A DNA stretch of 48,358 nt from CAYWBI01 sp964456445 (GTDB lineage: Bacteria; Calditrichota; Calditrichia; Calditrichales; J004): NCBI GenBank assembly GCA_964456445.1, contig CAYWBI010000011.1, forward strand, positions 1-48,358, read 5' to 3'. The position numbers and the translations under genes were made by a program. Numbering within the stretch: the first letter of the stretch is position 1; the number at the start of each line of letters is the position of its first letter. Positions 1 through 8,706 of the stretch are shown piece by piece. The notes under the pieces were generated by a model that searched no databases, was not told the DNA's origin, and saw nothing but the letters and a program-made list of their open reading frames with translations.

Positions 1-797
1 GCCCTGGTAGGAATGTGCATCACCTTCCCGTTCTTTTCTATCAGGGTCAAACCGGAAGCTCCCCGTGTAAGCAATAAATTTTCCGCATGGATACTTTTTA
101 AGAGCGCCTCTCCCGCTGCTTCAACCTGCTGATCCACATTTTCGATGGTACGGGCCAGGGCCGTGGCTGTTTCGATTATATTCGGTTTAAAGATGTTAAC
201 GTTTTTATAGCTTAGAAAATTTACGAATTTGGGATCAACCGCGATGGGTATGTTCCGTGACCGGCATTCCTTTATTGTAAATTCGATTACGTTCCCGGCC
301 AGTGTGCCTTTATTATAGTCTTCCAGGATTACCGCATCGGCATTATTTAGGGCATCGTTTATACGCCCTATTAAAGACCGGTAAAATTCCGGATGTTCAT
401 AACTGGCCACTTCCCTGTCCACACGGGTAATATGCTGGTTGTCACCAATAATGCGTGTTTTTACCGTGGTCGGCCGGTCTTCAACAATAACCAAACCCGC
501 CGTATCAATTCCTCGTTTATCAAGCAGCCGGCGGCCAATTTCACCCATTCGGTCGTTGCCCATAAAACCAACAATGCAAGCCTCGCAACCCAAACTGCGG
601 ATATTTAAGGCAACATTGGCCGCCCCGCCCAAACGTTGGGTCTCATCCACAATCTCCACAATTGGAACAGGAGCTTCCGGTGATAATCTGCGGACGGCCC
701 CCGAGAGATATTCATCGATCATTATATCACCAATGACAACGATATTCTTATGTTTAAAGGCCTGTACAATCTGTGAAGCCGTTTCAATTGTTATCAT
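1..797 (-). CDS. rfaE1: RfaE1-type PfkB sugar kinase, N-terminal part (runs off left edge)
   Basis: The first 265 codons of a ribokinase/PfkB-family kinase are present; the C-terminus lies beyond base 1. The protein resembles the kinase domain of HldE/RfaE, which phosphorylates D-glycero-beta-D-manno-heptose 7-phosphate for LPS inner core synthesis in the cytoplasm. Visible features are the early VVIGDIMIDEY strand (about residues 20-30), RRLSPEAPVPIVE (36-48) and the PfkB signature GGAANVALN (57-65), followed by LEDYNKG and VDPK. The catalytic GAGD motif would fall outside the window, so activity cannot be confirmed. The ATG start overlaps the stop of the upstream histidine kinase gene by 14 bases, indicating co-transcription. 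Other PfkB sugar kinases are possible, but the SPEAPVP and DEYL patterns favour RfaE. Confidence 0.85.
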   Translation of the reverse strand, partial: MITIETASQIVQAFKHKNIVVIGDIMIDEYLSGAVRRLSPEAPVPIVEIVDETQRLGGAANVALNIRSLGCEACIVGFMGNDRMGEIGRRLLDKRGIDTAGLVIVEDRPTTVKTRIIGDNQHITRVDREVASYEHPEFYRSLIGRINDALNNADAVILEDYNKGTLAGNVIEFTIKECRSRNIPIAVDPKFVNFLSYKNVNIFKPNIIETATALARTIENVDQQVEAAGEALLKSIHAENLLLTRGASGLTLIEKNGKVMHIPTR

Positions 798-2313
798 AGT
801 TAATATTCCGTTTGCTTGTAAATCCCGGCAGTATTATTTCAAAAACCGTTCCTTTTCCGGGTGTAGAATCAACTTTCACAGTACCATGATATTTATTGAT
901 GATCGATTGGACCATTGATAAGCCCAGACCCGTACCACGCGGTTCATTCGGATCGGACGTTATTTCGTCCGGTGAGGTTTTTGTTGTATAAAAAGGATTA
1001 AATAAATACGATAGTGAATTTTTATCAATGCCTTTGCCACTGTCACTGATGCTTAAATGAACCATTTCATCTTTACCGCGGGTTTTAACGATAAGCAAGC
1101 GGTTTTCCAGGCCAAACATCGCATCAATGCCATTTTCAATAATCTCCGCAAGAACCTGAGAGAAATCGCTATATAAACCAAATATATGCGGAAGTTCCAT
1201 ATCCAAATCCTGTTGACATTTTACGTAATGTTTGAAATACAGATTGGCATTTAAAAAGTCCATCTCATTTCGGATAAGCTCATTGAGATCAATCTCTTCT
1301 TCGGAAGTGCTCAGATCTTTATTTCCACGGATGCCCAGCAGATGTATTTCCCTGCCAAGACGGGCCGTTTGTTTCAGGATCATCTGAATTTCACGACTTT
1401 CGGGATATTTTAGCTCCAGCAACTCGGCATTACCCTGAATAATCGAAACCGGCGTATTTAAATTGTGGGCCAGACCGGCTGCAAGTTTTCCAACCATGGC
1501 CATTTTATGTATCCGGAAATATTCCACCTCATACTTACGGCCACGTTTACGGGCCTCGAACAATTCCCCCATATCCGTAAGAAACAGCATCAGGGCCGGC
1601 GCTCCATTAAAACCAACCCGTGACAACCAGGCTTGCAGGATTAGCCTTTCTTTCTTCGGGGTTACGACAGGGATGCTATAAATCTTGGCAGACAATTTTT
1701 CCGAGATGATATCATCCATAATCTTTTGGAAAATATCGCTCTTGTCGGCCGGTATAAAATCCCATAAAACCAGGTCTTTCACCGGAAAATCCGGGGCAAT
1801 ATCCAACAAATCCCTGGCTTTGTCGTTTAACAAACGTATATGATGATCCTGCACGACTACAATGCCAAAAAGGAACTGATCAAAAAATACTTTTGTTCCC
1901 TGATCAATAAAATCAGGATATCTTATACCACCTTTTTCCGGGGACTGTATTTTCTCTAAGTGATAAACAAAAGAATCATAAGCCATTTTGATGATAGCGG
2001 TATTGTTGTCAGAACCATTGGGATGAACTTTCAAAATTCCCGGAAGACTGTTGGCAGGGTCGTTATCGAGAAGAATTTTATAAGGTTCACTTCCCTGGTC
2101 CAATCCTGTTTTTGAAGGAGCAAGAAAAGTATCGAACGCACGGATATCATCGGTTATAATAAGCGCGCAGGGAACCTTCGGCATGGTATTTTCTGTACCA
2201 GACCCGTTTATTTCCCAAACCGGCACATCAAGAGCATTACAAAGCTTTATCCAGGTAGAACATGTCCCGGGATTTTTAATGGCCAGGCAAATTGCCGCTG
2301 TCTTTATATCCAT
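784..2313 (-). CDS. Soluble PAS-containing sensor histidine kinase
   Basis: This 509-residue protein has an unassigned N-terminal region (1-140), a PAS-like segment (about 145-250), a HisKA dimerisation helix (about 270-330) and a HATPase_c domain (about 385-495). The phosphoacceptor is probably His283 in LAHNLNTPVS. The N box is ENGIDAM (393-399), G1 is DSGKGID (424-430), the F box is FNPFYTTKT (438-446) and G2 is GTGLGLSM (460-467). The residue after the histidine is Asn rather than the usual Glu. There is no membrane segment or signal peptide, so sensing is probably cytosolic or through a partner. Its start lies 38 bases inside the preceding gene for a two-helix membrane protein, and its stop overlaps the rfaE1 start. 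No response regulator gene adjoins it. Confidence 0.9.
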   Translation of the reverse strand: MDIKTAAICLAIKNPGTCSTWIKLCNALDVPVWEINGSGTENTMPKVPCALIITDDIRAFDTFLAPSKTGLDQGSEPYKILLDNDPANSLPGILKVHPNGSDNNTAIIKMAYDSFVYHLEKIQSPEKGGIRYPDFIDQGTKVFFDQFLFGIVVVQDHHIRLLNDKARDLLDIAPDFPVKDLVLWDFIPADKSDIFQKIMDDIISEKLSAKIYSIPVVTPKKERLILQAWLSRVGFNGAPALMLFLTDMGELFEARKRGRKYEVEYFRIHKMAMVGKLAAGLAHNLNTPVSIIQGNAELLELKYPESREIQMILKQTARLGREIHLLGIRGNKDLSTSEEEIDLNELIRNEMDFLNANLYFKHYVKCQQDLDMELPHIFGLYSDFSQVLAEIIENGIDAMFGLENRLLIVKTRGKDEMVHLSISDSGKGIDKNSLSYLFNPFYTTKTSPDEITSDPNEPRGTGLGLSMVQSIINKYHGTVKVDSTPGKGTVFEIILPGFTSKRNINYDNN

Positions 2314-2605
2314 GGATTCTATTCTCGATCAGGCTTTTTATATGATCAGAAACAAATTCTATCACTGTAAAAGCAATCAGTGTAACGGCCCCAATACGAT
2401 AAACCACAGTGGTTATCGGGTCTAACGAAATATCTTCAAAGACGGGCAATATAATTACAAGCGCAAAAGATATCCCCACAACCCAACTCATAACTTTTAG
2501 CAAAAGCTTATAAATCTTCTCAGTCTGTTCACTATATTCATTTTCGTTTGCGGATGGTACGGATGTTCCTTTTTTATCCCGTTGGTCTTTTTTATTTTTT
2601 GCCAT
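2276..2605 (-). CDS. Small membrane protein with two predicted helices, unknown function
   Basis: A 109-residue protein with a charged, Lys/Asp-rich cytosolic N-terminus (about 1-30), one hydrophobic segment at about 38-56 and a second at about 66-85, then a charged tail. I do not recognise a family. The ATG is preceded by an AGGA ribosome binding site at good spacing. The gene's 3' end overlaps the histidine kinase start by 38 bases in another frame, so the two are probably translated together. A role as membrane partner of the soluble kinase is conceivable but is inference from overlap alone. Confidence 0.7.
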   Translation of the reverse strand: MAKNKKDQRDKKGTSVPSANENEYSEQTEKIYKLLLKVMSWVVGISFALVIILPVFEDISLDPITTVVYRIGAVTLIAFTVIEFVSDHIKSLIENRIHGYKDSGNLPGH

Positions 2606-2622
2606 ATTATTTCCTGTTTAAT

Positions 2623-4329
2623 TTAATAGCCGAATGCCTGCCCATTTCTCCGTGGATCACTCCAGCCTTCTAATTTACCACCCGGTAAGACCAAAACGCC
2701 CTGCACCGAGCCAAGTGGAAATTTTTGTTCTAATACATGTCCCATGCCGCTCAAGGCATTTTGCACGTCCCGGCCAAAACCAAACTGTTCCAGATATATC
2801 ACATCCGGCTTCCACTGTGAATGAAAGCGTGGCGCTTCGATAGCCCTGCGCATATTCATGTGATGGTCAATCACATTGGAAATTGTTTGGGCAACACTGG
2901 TTATAATCCGCGATCCGCCCGGGCTGCCTACAACCAATAGCAGTGAATCATGCCGGGTTACTATGGTTGGCGTCATTGAACTCAGCATTCTTTTCTCAGG
3001 TTCAATTTGATTGGCATAGCTGCCCAACAGGCCATACAAATTATATGATCCGGGCTTGGCGCTAAAATCGTCCATTTCATCATTTAACAGAAAACCGGCG
3101 CCCGCCACCACAGCCTTGGAGCCATAACCTGCATTTAAAGTATAAGTATTCGAAACAGCATTGCCCCATTTGTCAACGATGGAAAAGTGAGTCGTTTCCT
3201 TTGATTCCCGTACCCATTCTTTATTCGGTCCTACATTTTCCGAAGAACGCGCCAGGTACATATCAATTTGCCCCCGGATATATGCGCCATACTCTTTGCT
3301 CATAAGTTTTTTGACCGGTACATCAACGAAATCCGCATCGCCCATAAATTCGGCGCGATCGGCAAAAGCCTGGCGTTCGGCTTCCACCCATAAATGAATC
3401 AGGTTAGAACTGTTAAACCCCAGCGAGGTAAGATCGAATTTTTCCAGGGTATTGAAAATTTCCGCCATCACAATACCACCGGAACTGGGCAAGGGCATAA
3501 CATAAATATCATTCTGGCGATATGTAAAATGAACCGGGTCACGCCACTTGGCTGTATAAGCATCCAAATCGGCCTGGGTAATTAAACCCTTATTTTTCTT
3601 CATGGCGGCCACAAGTAAACGCGCCGTTTTGCCTTTATAAAAACCGGCCCTGCCCTTATCGGCAATACGTTGCAATGAGGCGGCCAGGTCTTTTTGGACA
3701 AGCCGCTCCCCCTCTTTCGGCGCCCTTCCATCTTGGAAGAAAATCATTTTGGATGATGGAAACAGGCTGAGTTTTGGCCTCGCGGCAAGAAGCGAGGCCT
3801 CTTTGTAGGCGTCAAGTATAAATCCCCTGGCAGCTATCCGTATGGCCGGTTTTATCAGCTCTTCCCAGGGCAAGGATCCAAATTTCCTGTAAGCTTCGGC
3901 CAAACCCGCAACCGTTCCAGGTACCCCTGCCGATTTATAGCCAAGCAGACTTGCGCCATCGATAACCTTGCCATCGGCGGCGTCCAGGTACATATCTTTA
4001 CGGGCGCTCTTAGGCGCTTTCTCACGATAATCGAGCGCAAGGATTTTATTGTCACTGGTTCGGATCATCATAAAACCCCCACCGCCAATGTTGCCCGCAT
4101 TCGGAAAGGTGACTGCAAGCGTAAAGGCCACGGCAATAGCGGCATCAACTGCGTTTCCGCCCTTTTTTAGGATATTTAAACCGACCTGACTGGCGATGGC
4201 GTCTTCACTCGCAACCATGCCGTTAAAGCCGGTTGACGGTTGGAACCCTTCGGAAAAACCGCTTTGAAACGATCCGGTAACAAAGATAATTAATGTAACC
4301 AGCACATTTAGTTTAATATATTTTCTCAT
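2623..4329 (-). CDS. ggt: Gamma-glutamyltransferase (gamma-glutamyltranspeptidase)
   Basis: A 568-residue Ntn-hydrolase of typical family length. It cleaves the gamma-glutamyl bond of glutathione and related compounds and transfers the group to water or amino acids, in the periplasm. A Sec signal peptide covers about residues 1-27. The precursor self-cleaves before the nucleophile, which by alignment to E. coli Thr391 is Thr380 in ETTHFSIVD. The GNIGGGGFM (79-87) and GSPGGSRI (468-475) glycine motifs and SSMTPTIV are conserved, as is the small-subunit NTYTLN. The start ATG has a GGAG ribosome binding site. It stands 93 bases downstream of the thioredoxin-like gene and 17 bases upstream of the small membrane protein gene. 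Confidence 0.95.
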   Translation of the reverse strand: MRKYIKLNVLVTLIIFVTGSFQSGFSEGFQPSTGFNGMVASEDAIASQVGLNILKKGGNAVDAAIAVAFTLAVTFPNAGNIGGGGFMMIRTSDNKILALDYREKAPKSARKDMYLDAADGKVIDGASLLGYKSAGVPGTVAGLAEAYRKFGSLPWEELIKPAIRIAARGFILDAYKEASLLAARPKLSLFPSSKMIFFQDGRAPKEGERLVQKDLAASLQRIADKGRAGFYKGKTARLLVAAMKKNKGLITQADLDAYTAKWRDPVHFTYRQNDIYVMPLPSSGGIVMAEIFNTLEKFDLTSLGFNSSNLIHLWVEAERQAFADRAEFMGDADFVDVPVKKLMSKEYGAYIRGQIDMYLARSSENVGPNKEWVRESKETTHFSIVDKWGNAVSNTYTLNAGYGSKAVVAGAGFLLNDEMDDFSAKPGSYNLYGLLGSYANQIEPEKRMLSSMTPTIVTRHDSLLLVVGSPGGSRIITSVAQTISNVIDHHMNMRRAIEAPRFHSQWKPDVIYLEQFGFGRDVQNALSGMGHVLEQKFPLGSVQGVLVLPGGKLEGWSDPRRNGQAFGY

Positions 4330-4422
4330 TTTTACGTCTCCAGCGCAATGATTTTTAAAAAAACAAGATTCTATGTAAAACGGATAGAAATCTTGAAACC
4401 CATCGTATTACCAAAGCAATAT

Positions 4423-4908
4423 TTATTTGCTTAAAATTCCCAGAAGGTCCTGTTCTATGGACTTGATCGGATGTTCAACAATTCGTCCTATTTCAGCGCC
4501 ATTTTGCAATACGATAAAGGTTGGCACACGCTTTATGTTATATTTTTCCGCAAGGTCGGATTCGAGCTTCAATTCCCGATCAACCGCATAAAAATCCAGC
4601 TTAATGTTTTTGTTTTCTTCGATGCTTTTCAAAAAGCGCGGTACATTTCGCCTGCTATCCCCACACCAGGTACCAAAAAACACCAGAACCTGTGTTGGTT
4701 TTTTATAGGCCCGTAGTGAATCTTCCACTGCTTTAAGCGGTTTATATTGTGTTTTTAACTTTTCCCATGCAGGATAATCAAAGAACACTTGTTTTTCGGA
4801 TGTTTTTCCAAAAAGCATTTCAGTATTCCCCTTCATTACTTTTTTTGAATTATTTTGTGCCGAACAGGCCACAAAAACAAATAGACTAATGAACAGATAA
4901 CGTATCAT
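4423..4908 (-). CDS. Thioredoxin-fold lipoprotein with a single active-site cysteine
   Basis: A 161-residue protein with a lipoprotein-type signal: hydrophobic residues 3-13, then VFVAC with lipidation cysteine Cys15. The rest has a thioredoxin fold, with VLVFFGTWCGDSRR at 74-87 and a cis-Pro loop RVPTF (127-131, Pro129). The active site is W-C-G-D-S, so the second, resolving cysteine is Ser85; only Cys82 remains. This form occurs in a thioredoxin-like family known from FCB bacteria. It is therefore probably not a conventional disulfide oxidoreductase. A GGGAG ribosome binding site precedes the ATG, and the start overlaps the end of the RodZ-like gene by 23 bases. Exact role unknown. Confidence 0.85.
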   Translation of the reverse strand: MIRYLFISLFVFVACSAQNNSKKVMKGNTEMLFGKTSEKQVFFDYPAWEKLKTQYKPLKAVEDSLRAYKKPTQVLVFFGTWCGDSRRNVPRFLKSIEENKNIKLDFYAVDRELKLESDLAEKYNIKRVPTFIVLQNGAEIGRIVEHPIKSIEQDLLGILSK

Positions 4909-5725
4909 TTGGCACTCCCTTTTTTATTTTCTTGTTGTTTTTTGCAACAATGCCATCCTTTGTAATTTTCAGATAACTGATCACTTCGCCGGGTTTGCCC
5001 AACACGCCTGCCGCCCGGCCATTAATGGTAAAGTCCAACCCCGATGCGTTGCCGACCAAAAAGCGTAAAACCGAATCGGCTTCAAACTGCAAAGAATTGT
5101 TTACCTGAAGAAGATATTCAGACGTATCCTTTTTATCTTTTATAAGTCGAAGCCAGGTTTTCTCGAGTGCTTTCACATTAACATGAACCTGCCTTGTTAA
5201 CTTTGCTGTCGGAGTGACGGTTGCGGATTGTTTCTTTTCCGGTTTCGCCCTGGCTTCTATTTCCTTCACAATTTGCCTGACCGGCAATTCATGCACTGCC
5301 TGTGGCCCAATGCTTATATTCCCTTTGGAATTCCAAACCAAAAAAGCGACAATCCCTATAATTATCACAATCGGGACGGCCCAGAATAATATATTCCGAT
5401 TAAGAAATGCGTTTGTATTTTCCTTTTGAATGGAAATCTTACGTATGGTGGTTTGAGGTGTTGGGGAAAATGTTTCCTTCCGGATATCTTTAAAAGCCTG
5501 CATATAGCGCTCCGGATCATCCAATTCCAGATAGTTTAAATATGTTTGAAAGAAAAACTTATCATATACTTCAGGGATTTTTTCAAAGGCCCCATCTTCG
5601 ATCGCCTTAAGATAAGCTAACTGGACGCGGCTTTCCCTGGATATTGCATCAAGTTTAAGTCCCTTTTCTTCCCGTATTTGTTTTAATTCCGCAAAAATAT
5701 TAAGCGGCTCGTCAATCGGTTCCAT
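4886..5725 (-). CDS. rodZ: RodZ-like protein (HTH, transmembrane helix, DUF4115-type C-terminus)
   Basis: A 279-residue bitopic protein. An N-terminal helix-turn-helix of the HTH_25 type (about 8-80, IREEKGLKLDAISRESRV) lies in the cytosol, one transmembrane helix spans about 112-131, and the C-terminal part (about 180-260) resembles the periplasmic DUF4115 domain. In rod-shaped bacteria RodZ links MreB to the elongation machinery; that role here is inferred from architecture. The start is taken at the ATG at 5725, preceded by GAGG six bases upstream; a TTG four codons earlier would lack a site. The start overlaps the end of recJ by 14 bases and the stop overlaps the thioredoxin gene, so the three form one transcription unit. 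Confidence 0.85.
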   Translation of the reverse strand: MEPIDEPLNIFAELKQIREEKGLKLDAISRESRVQLAYLKAIEDGAFEKIPEVYDKFFFQTYLNYLELDDPERYMQAFKDIRKETFSPTPQTTIRKISIQKENTNAFLNRNILFWAVPIVIIIGIVAFLVWNSKGNISIGPQAVHELPVRQIVKEIEARAKPEKKQSATVTPTAKLTRQVHVNVKALEKTWLRLIKDKKDTSEYLLQVNNSLQFEADSVLRFLVGNASGLDFTINGRAAGVLGKPGEVISYLKITKDGIVAKNNKKIKKGVPNDTLSVH

Positions 5726-7424
5726 CGTTAACCTCAAAATCTTTCATACGTAGTTGAATTGTATTCTGCCCCTGCCAGTTTGATTCTTCAACAACATAAG
5801 CAATGGAAAACCGGGCATTTTGTTTTTCAAAAATATCTTTATACTTATTCATATTAAAGGCCAGTGTATCGATAACAATGCCATTTTGCTTGGACTTAAA
5901 TTTTAAATGATTCGCACCGAGCGAACGTATTTCCCCAAAGATCGAAACACCTTCAGTTACAAAGACGGGCCGCATGTTTCCAGGGCCAAATGGTGCTAAT
6001 TTCTTTAACCACTTTAAAAACGAAGCACTATAATCAGAAAAATTTATATAAGAATCAATCTCTAATAAATTTGGCATCTTTGCCCCGGACATAAACTCTG
6101 AAGCAATTTTATTTATTCTGCTGCTAAAAGCTTCAATATTATTTTCAGAAATGGTCAGCCCCGCGGCACAGGCATGCCCCCCATAAGAAATCAACAGATC
6201 ATCACATGCTTTTAATGCGGAAAAAATATTAAAATTGTTCCCGGAACGCGCGGATGCTTTACCTATGCCATCATGGGTGGATATTAAAATTGTTGGCAGG
6301 TTATACTTTTCCAATAACCTCGATGCAATAATACCGATGACGCCAAGATGCCAATCTTTTTTATTTAAAACAAGAACTTTCGTTTCTTCAAGGTTTATCT
6401 TTTCAGCAATTATTTCCTCGGCCTGCTTTAAGGTAAATCCATCGATATCCTTACGCCGGGTATTTTCAGAATTTAGTATTTGGGCAATATTCTTAGCTTG
6501 TTGCCCACTAGTCGCCGTTAATAAATGCACCGCCTTCTTGGCTTTGGAAATCCGCCCAACGGCATTGATTCGTGGTGCAAGAACAAAAACAATAAGGCTA
6601 ACAGTTATTACCTGTTGAGAAAGCCCACAAATCTTCAGCAATGCTTTTAGGCCGGTACGCGGAGATTGATTAATGGACTTTAGGCCATAATGCACAAGAA
6701 TGCGGTTTTCATCTGTAATTTTGACAATATCCGCTGCTGTGCCAATTGCTACCAGATCAAGATATTGTAAATAAGTCGATTCCGGAAGTTTCAGCCTCTC
6801 GCAGATAGCCTGCAAGAGTTTGAAAGCAACGCCACAACCCGCTAGTTCTTTAAAGGGATAAGGACACGTCTTTTTCTTCGGGTCTAATACGGCAAGGGCA
6901 TTTGGTAGCTCTGAGATCGGCTCATGATGATCACAAACAATAAAATCCATCCCGTATGAATTGGCCAAGTCCACTTCGGTATTGGCCGTTATCCCGCAAT
7001 CAACCGAAACAATAAGCTTAATATTTCTTTTGGCGGCTTTTTTTATCGCCGGCCCGGAGACTCCATATCCTTCATGTGCACGATCCGGGATAAAAAACGA
7101 TACCTTTCCGCCTAATTGATGCAAACAGTCATACAGGATGGCAACGCTGGTAACACCGTCCACATCATAGTCGCCGTAAATAAGAATGTTGTCGCCATTC
7201 CATAGGGCCTCAATAATCCGCTGTGTGGCCAGCTCCATTTGGTCCATGAGCAACGGATCATATAATTTTTTTAAATCCGGATGGATGAAATCCCGCAGTT
7301 TTTCGGGGTCCGTGATATGTCTTTTAGCCAGGATATCTGTTATTGGGTCTGGAATTTGCCCGTCACTCCCGACCGTCTTATTGGCGCTTTGATCTGATTT
7401 CAGCAGGGCCCAGTTATAAATCAT
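5712..7424 (-). CDS. recJ: Single-stranded-DNA-specific exonuclease RecJ
   Basis: A 570-residue DHH-family 5'-3' exonuclease used in recombination, mismatch and base excision repair. The metal-binding motifs are present: DYDVDG at 85-90, VDCGIT (141-146), DHH at 165-167 and the DHHA1 motif GGHACAAG (415-422). The C-terminal 110 residues correspond to the OB-like domain. The length matches the family. The ATG at 7424 lies only 21 bases after the 3' end of the RNase P RNA, with a weak GGA site, so transcription probably depends on the rnpB transcript. It overlaps rodZ downstream. Confidence 0.96.
   Translation of the reverse strand: MIYNWALLKSDQSANKTVGSDGQIPDPITDILAKRHITDPEKLRDFIHPDLKKLYDPLLMDQMELATQRIIEALWNGDNILIYGDYDVDGVTSVAILYDCLHQLGGKVSFFIPDRAHEGYGVSGPAIKKAAKRNIKLIVSVDCGITANTEVDLANSYGMDFIVCDHHEPISELPNALAVLDPKKKTCPYPFKELAGCGVAFKLLQAICERLKLPESTYLQYLDLVAIGTAADIVKITDENRILVHYGLKSINQSPRTGLKALLKICGLSQQVITVSLIVFVLAPRINAVGRISKAKKAVHLLTATSGQQAKNIAQILNSENTRRKDIDGFTLKQAEEIIAEKINLEETKVLVLNKKDWHLGVIGIIASRLLEKYNLPTILISTHDGIGKASARSGNNFNIFSALKACDDLLISYGGHACAAGLTISENNIEAFSSRINKIASEFMSGAKMPNLLEIDSYINFSDYSASFLKWLKKLAPFGPGNMRPVFVTEGVSIFGEIRSLGANHLKFKSKQNGIVIDTLAFNMNKYKDIFEKQNARFSIAYVVEESNWQGQNTIQLRMKDFEVNDGTD
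5732..5735 (-). promoter_or_regulatory. Ribosome binding site deciding the rodZ start
   Basis: GAGG on the minus strand, six bases before the ATG at 5725. It lies inside the last codons of recJ and selects this ATG over the in-frame TTG at 5737. Confidence 0.75.
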
Positions 7425-7445
7425 AGAGCGTATATCCAGAAAAAA

Positions 7446-7849
7446 GGGACAAATGTATAAGCCGAATTCTGTATCCCAAAAAGGGACGATAGCTATTTAT
7501 CTTAGCATTCCGTTGCCGGAATACTTGAGCGATCTACCCTGAAGTGTGCAACCGCACGTAATGGGAAATTACGCATTCCAAGTAGAATTCCTTCTTTATT
7601 TGATCTTGCATCAGGCCGGGTTTATCCTGCCCTTGCCATTACGGTATCTTACAAAGATATTCCAACAGGAACAAGGCGGTGGGCTCTTACCCCACCATTT
7701 CACCCTTATCCCGGGTTACCCCGAGACGGTATATTTTCTGCGACACTTTCCTTCCGCAAAACGGATTCTGGTTTCCCAGAAGGCCCTTCCCTATGATGTT
7801 CGGACTTTCCTCCCCGGTATAATACCAGGGCAGCTATCCCATTTGTCCC
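7446..7849 (-). ncRNA. rnpB: RNase P RNA, bacterial type A
   Basis: The catalytic RNA of RNase P, which removes 5' leaders from tRNA precursors. The ends form a perfect 10-bp P1 helix (bases 7840-7849 with 7446-7455). The 5' conserved element GAGGAAAGTCC is at 7802-7812 on the minus strand, the GGTAAGAGCCCACCG core element is near 7675-7690, and the 3' conserved element AGATAAATAGCTATCG lies near 7487-7502. Length is about 404 bases. Its 5' end is 5 bases after the stop codon of the zinc-ribbon gene and its 3' end is followed by a short U-run, then recJ 21 bases on. Ends are set from P1 and are approximate by a few bases. Confidence 0.95.
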
Positions 7850-7854
7850 AATGA

Positions 7855-8571
7855 TTATTGTTCTAAACGTTCATCCCAAACTAAAATTCTTCCGCAAAAC
7901 TCACATTCCTGAATTTTTTTTGCTTTTCGTATTTCAACTACTTTTTGGGGCGGAATATAAGAATAGCAACCGCCACAATTTCCATTTATGACCGTTGCCA
8001 CAGCCTTTCCATGCCGTGCTTCCCGTACCGTTTGGTATGTATTTAAAATTAAAGGATCAAAATTTTTAATAATTTTTGTCCGTTTGCGGATCAGTTTTTT
8101 TTCCTGTCCCGCCGTTTCCGCTAACCGTTCGTCCAATTCTTTTTTATTCTCATTAAGCTGTTCATTTATTTGGGACAGCTCAGATTCCGTATCCGTCAGT
8201 GTGGCCATTTTTTCATCGAGATGCGCTTTAAGTGTATCCAACTCCCGCGTATTTGATTCCAGTTTCTCCTGAATGGCTTCAATTTCTGAGGTTATTGCGT
8301 CATATTCTTTATTGTTTTTAACCTGATAGAGCTTTTCATTCTCTACTTGTAATTTTGCGCCTGCTTCCTGTTCAAAAAGTTCCAGCTCCCGGATGCGCAC
8401 TTTGGTGGTTTTAACATCGACCTCAAGCTCAACAATGACACCGGTCTTGGCCCCCTGTTTCTTTTCCAGCTCGGTTACAATTAAAGGTAAATCTCCCCTT
8501 TCATCGAATAACGAATCCATTTGGTCATCAATTTCTTGTAACTCGATCAGTGCATTTAAAGTCTGTTGCAC
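7855..8571 (-). CDS. C4-type zinc-ribbon coiled-coil protein (DUF164 family)
   Basis: A 238-residue protein with a long antiparallel coiled coil (about 1-170) carrying the family motif NNKEYDAI (86-93), and a C-terminal zinc ribbon with Cys199, Cys202, Cys223 and Cys226 (CGGC and CEFC). Family members are thought to act as nucleic-acid or ribosome-associated factors; no specific function can be assigned from sequence. The start is a GTG with a strong AGGAGGG site at 8577-8583. A hairpin terminator ends just 4 bases before that site, leaving no room for a promoter in between. rnpB begins almost immediately after the stop. Confidence 0.9.
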   Translation of the reverse strand: MQQTLNALIELQEIDDQMDSLFDERGDLPLIVTELEKKQGAKTGVIVELEVDVKTTKVRIRELELFEQEAGAKLQVENEKLYQVKNNKEYDAITSEIEAIQEKLESNTRELDTLKAHLDEKMATLTDTESELSQINEQLNENKKELDERLAETAGQEKKLIRKRTKIIKNFDPLILNTYQTVREARHGKAVATVINGNCGGCYSYIPPQKVVEIRKAKKIQECEFCGRILVWDERLEQ

Positions 8572-8587
8572 CTTTACCCTCCTTTAT

Positions 8588-8623
8588 AAAAAAAAGTGCA
8601 CCCTGGAATTGCAGAGTGCACTT
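8588..8623 (-). terminator. Intrinsic terminator after tRNA-Met; possible attenuator for the zinc-ribbon gene
   Basis: On the minus strand an 8-bp stem (8616-8623 with 8594-8601), extended by three more pairs past a mismatch, closes a short loop and is followed by eight U residues (8588-8595). It is a strong Rho-independent terminator shape. It follows the tRNA-Met gene by about 80 bases and ends 4 bases before the ribosome binding site of the next gene. Confidence 0.85.
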
Positions 8624-8706
8624 AACATGTTTAAAAACTCTAAATTTAAATCGGTAGATTTCTTGGACTTTTTTCGAATAAACACTTTAAATCCTATTTA
8701 AAAAAG

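Noticed and set aside
439..918. A 159-codon plus-strand open frame across the rfaE1/histidine kinase junction
   Set aside because: It lies antisense to two well supported genes, has no ribosome binding site and a protein composition typical of antisense frames.
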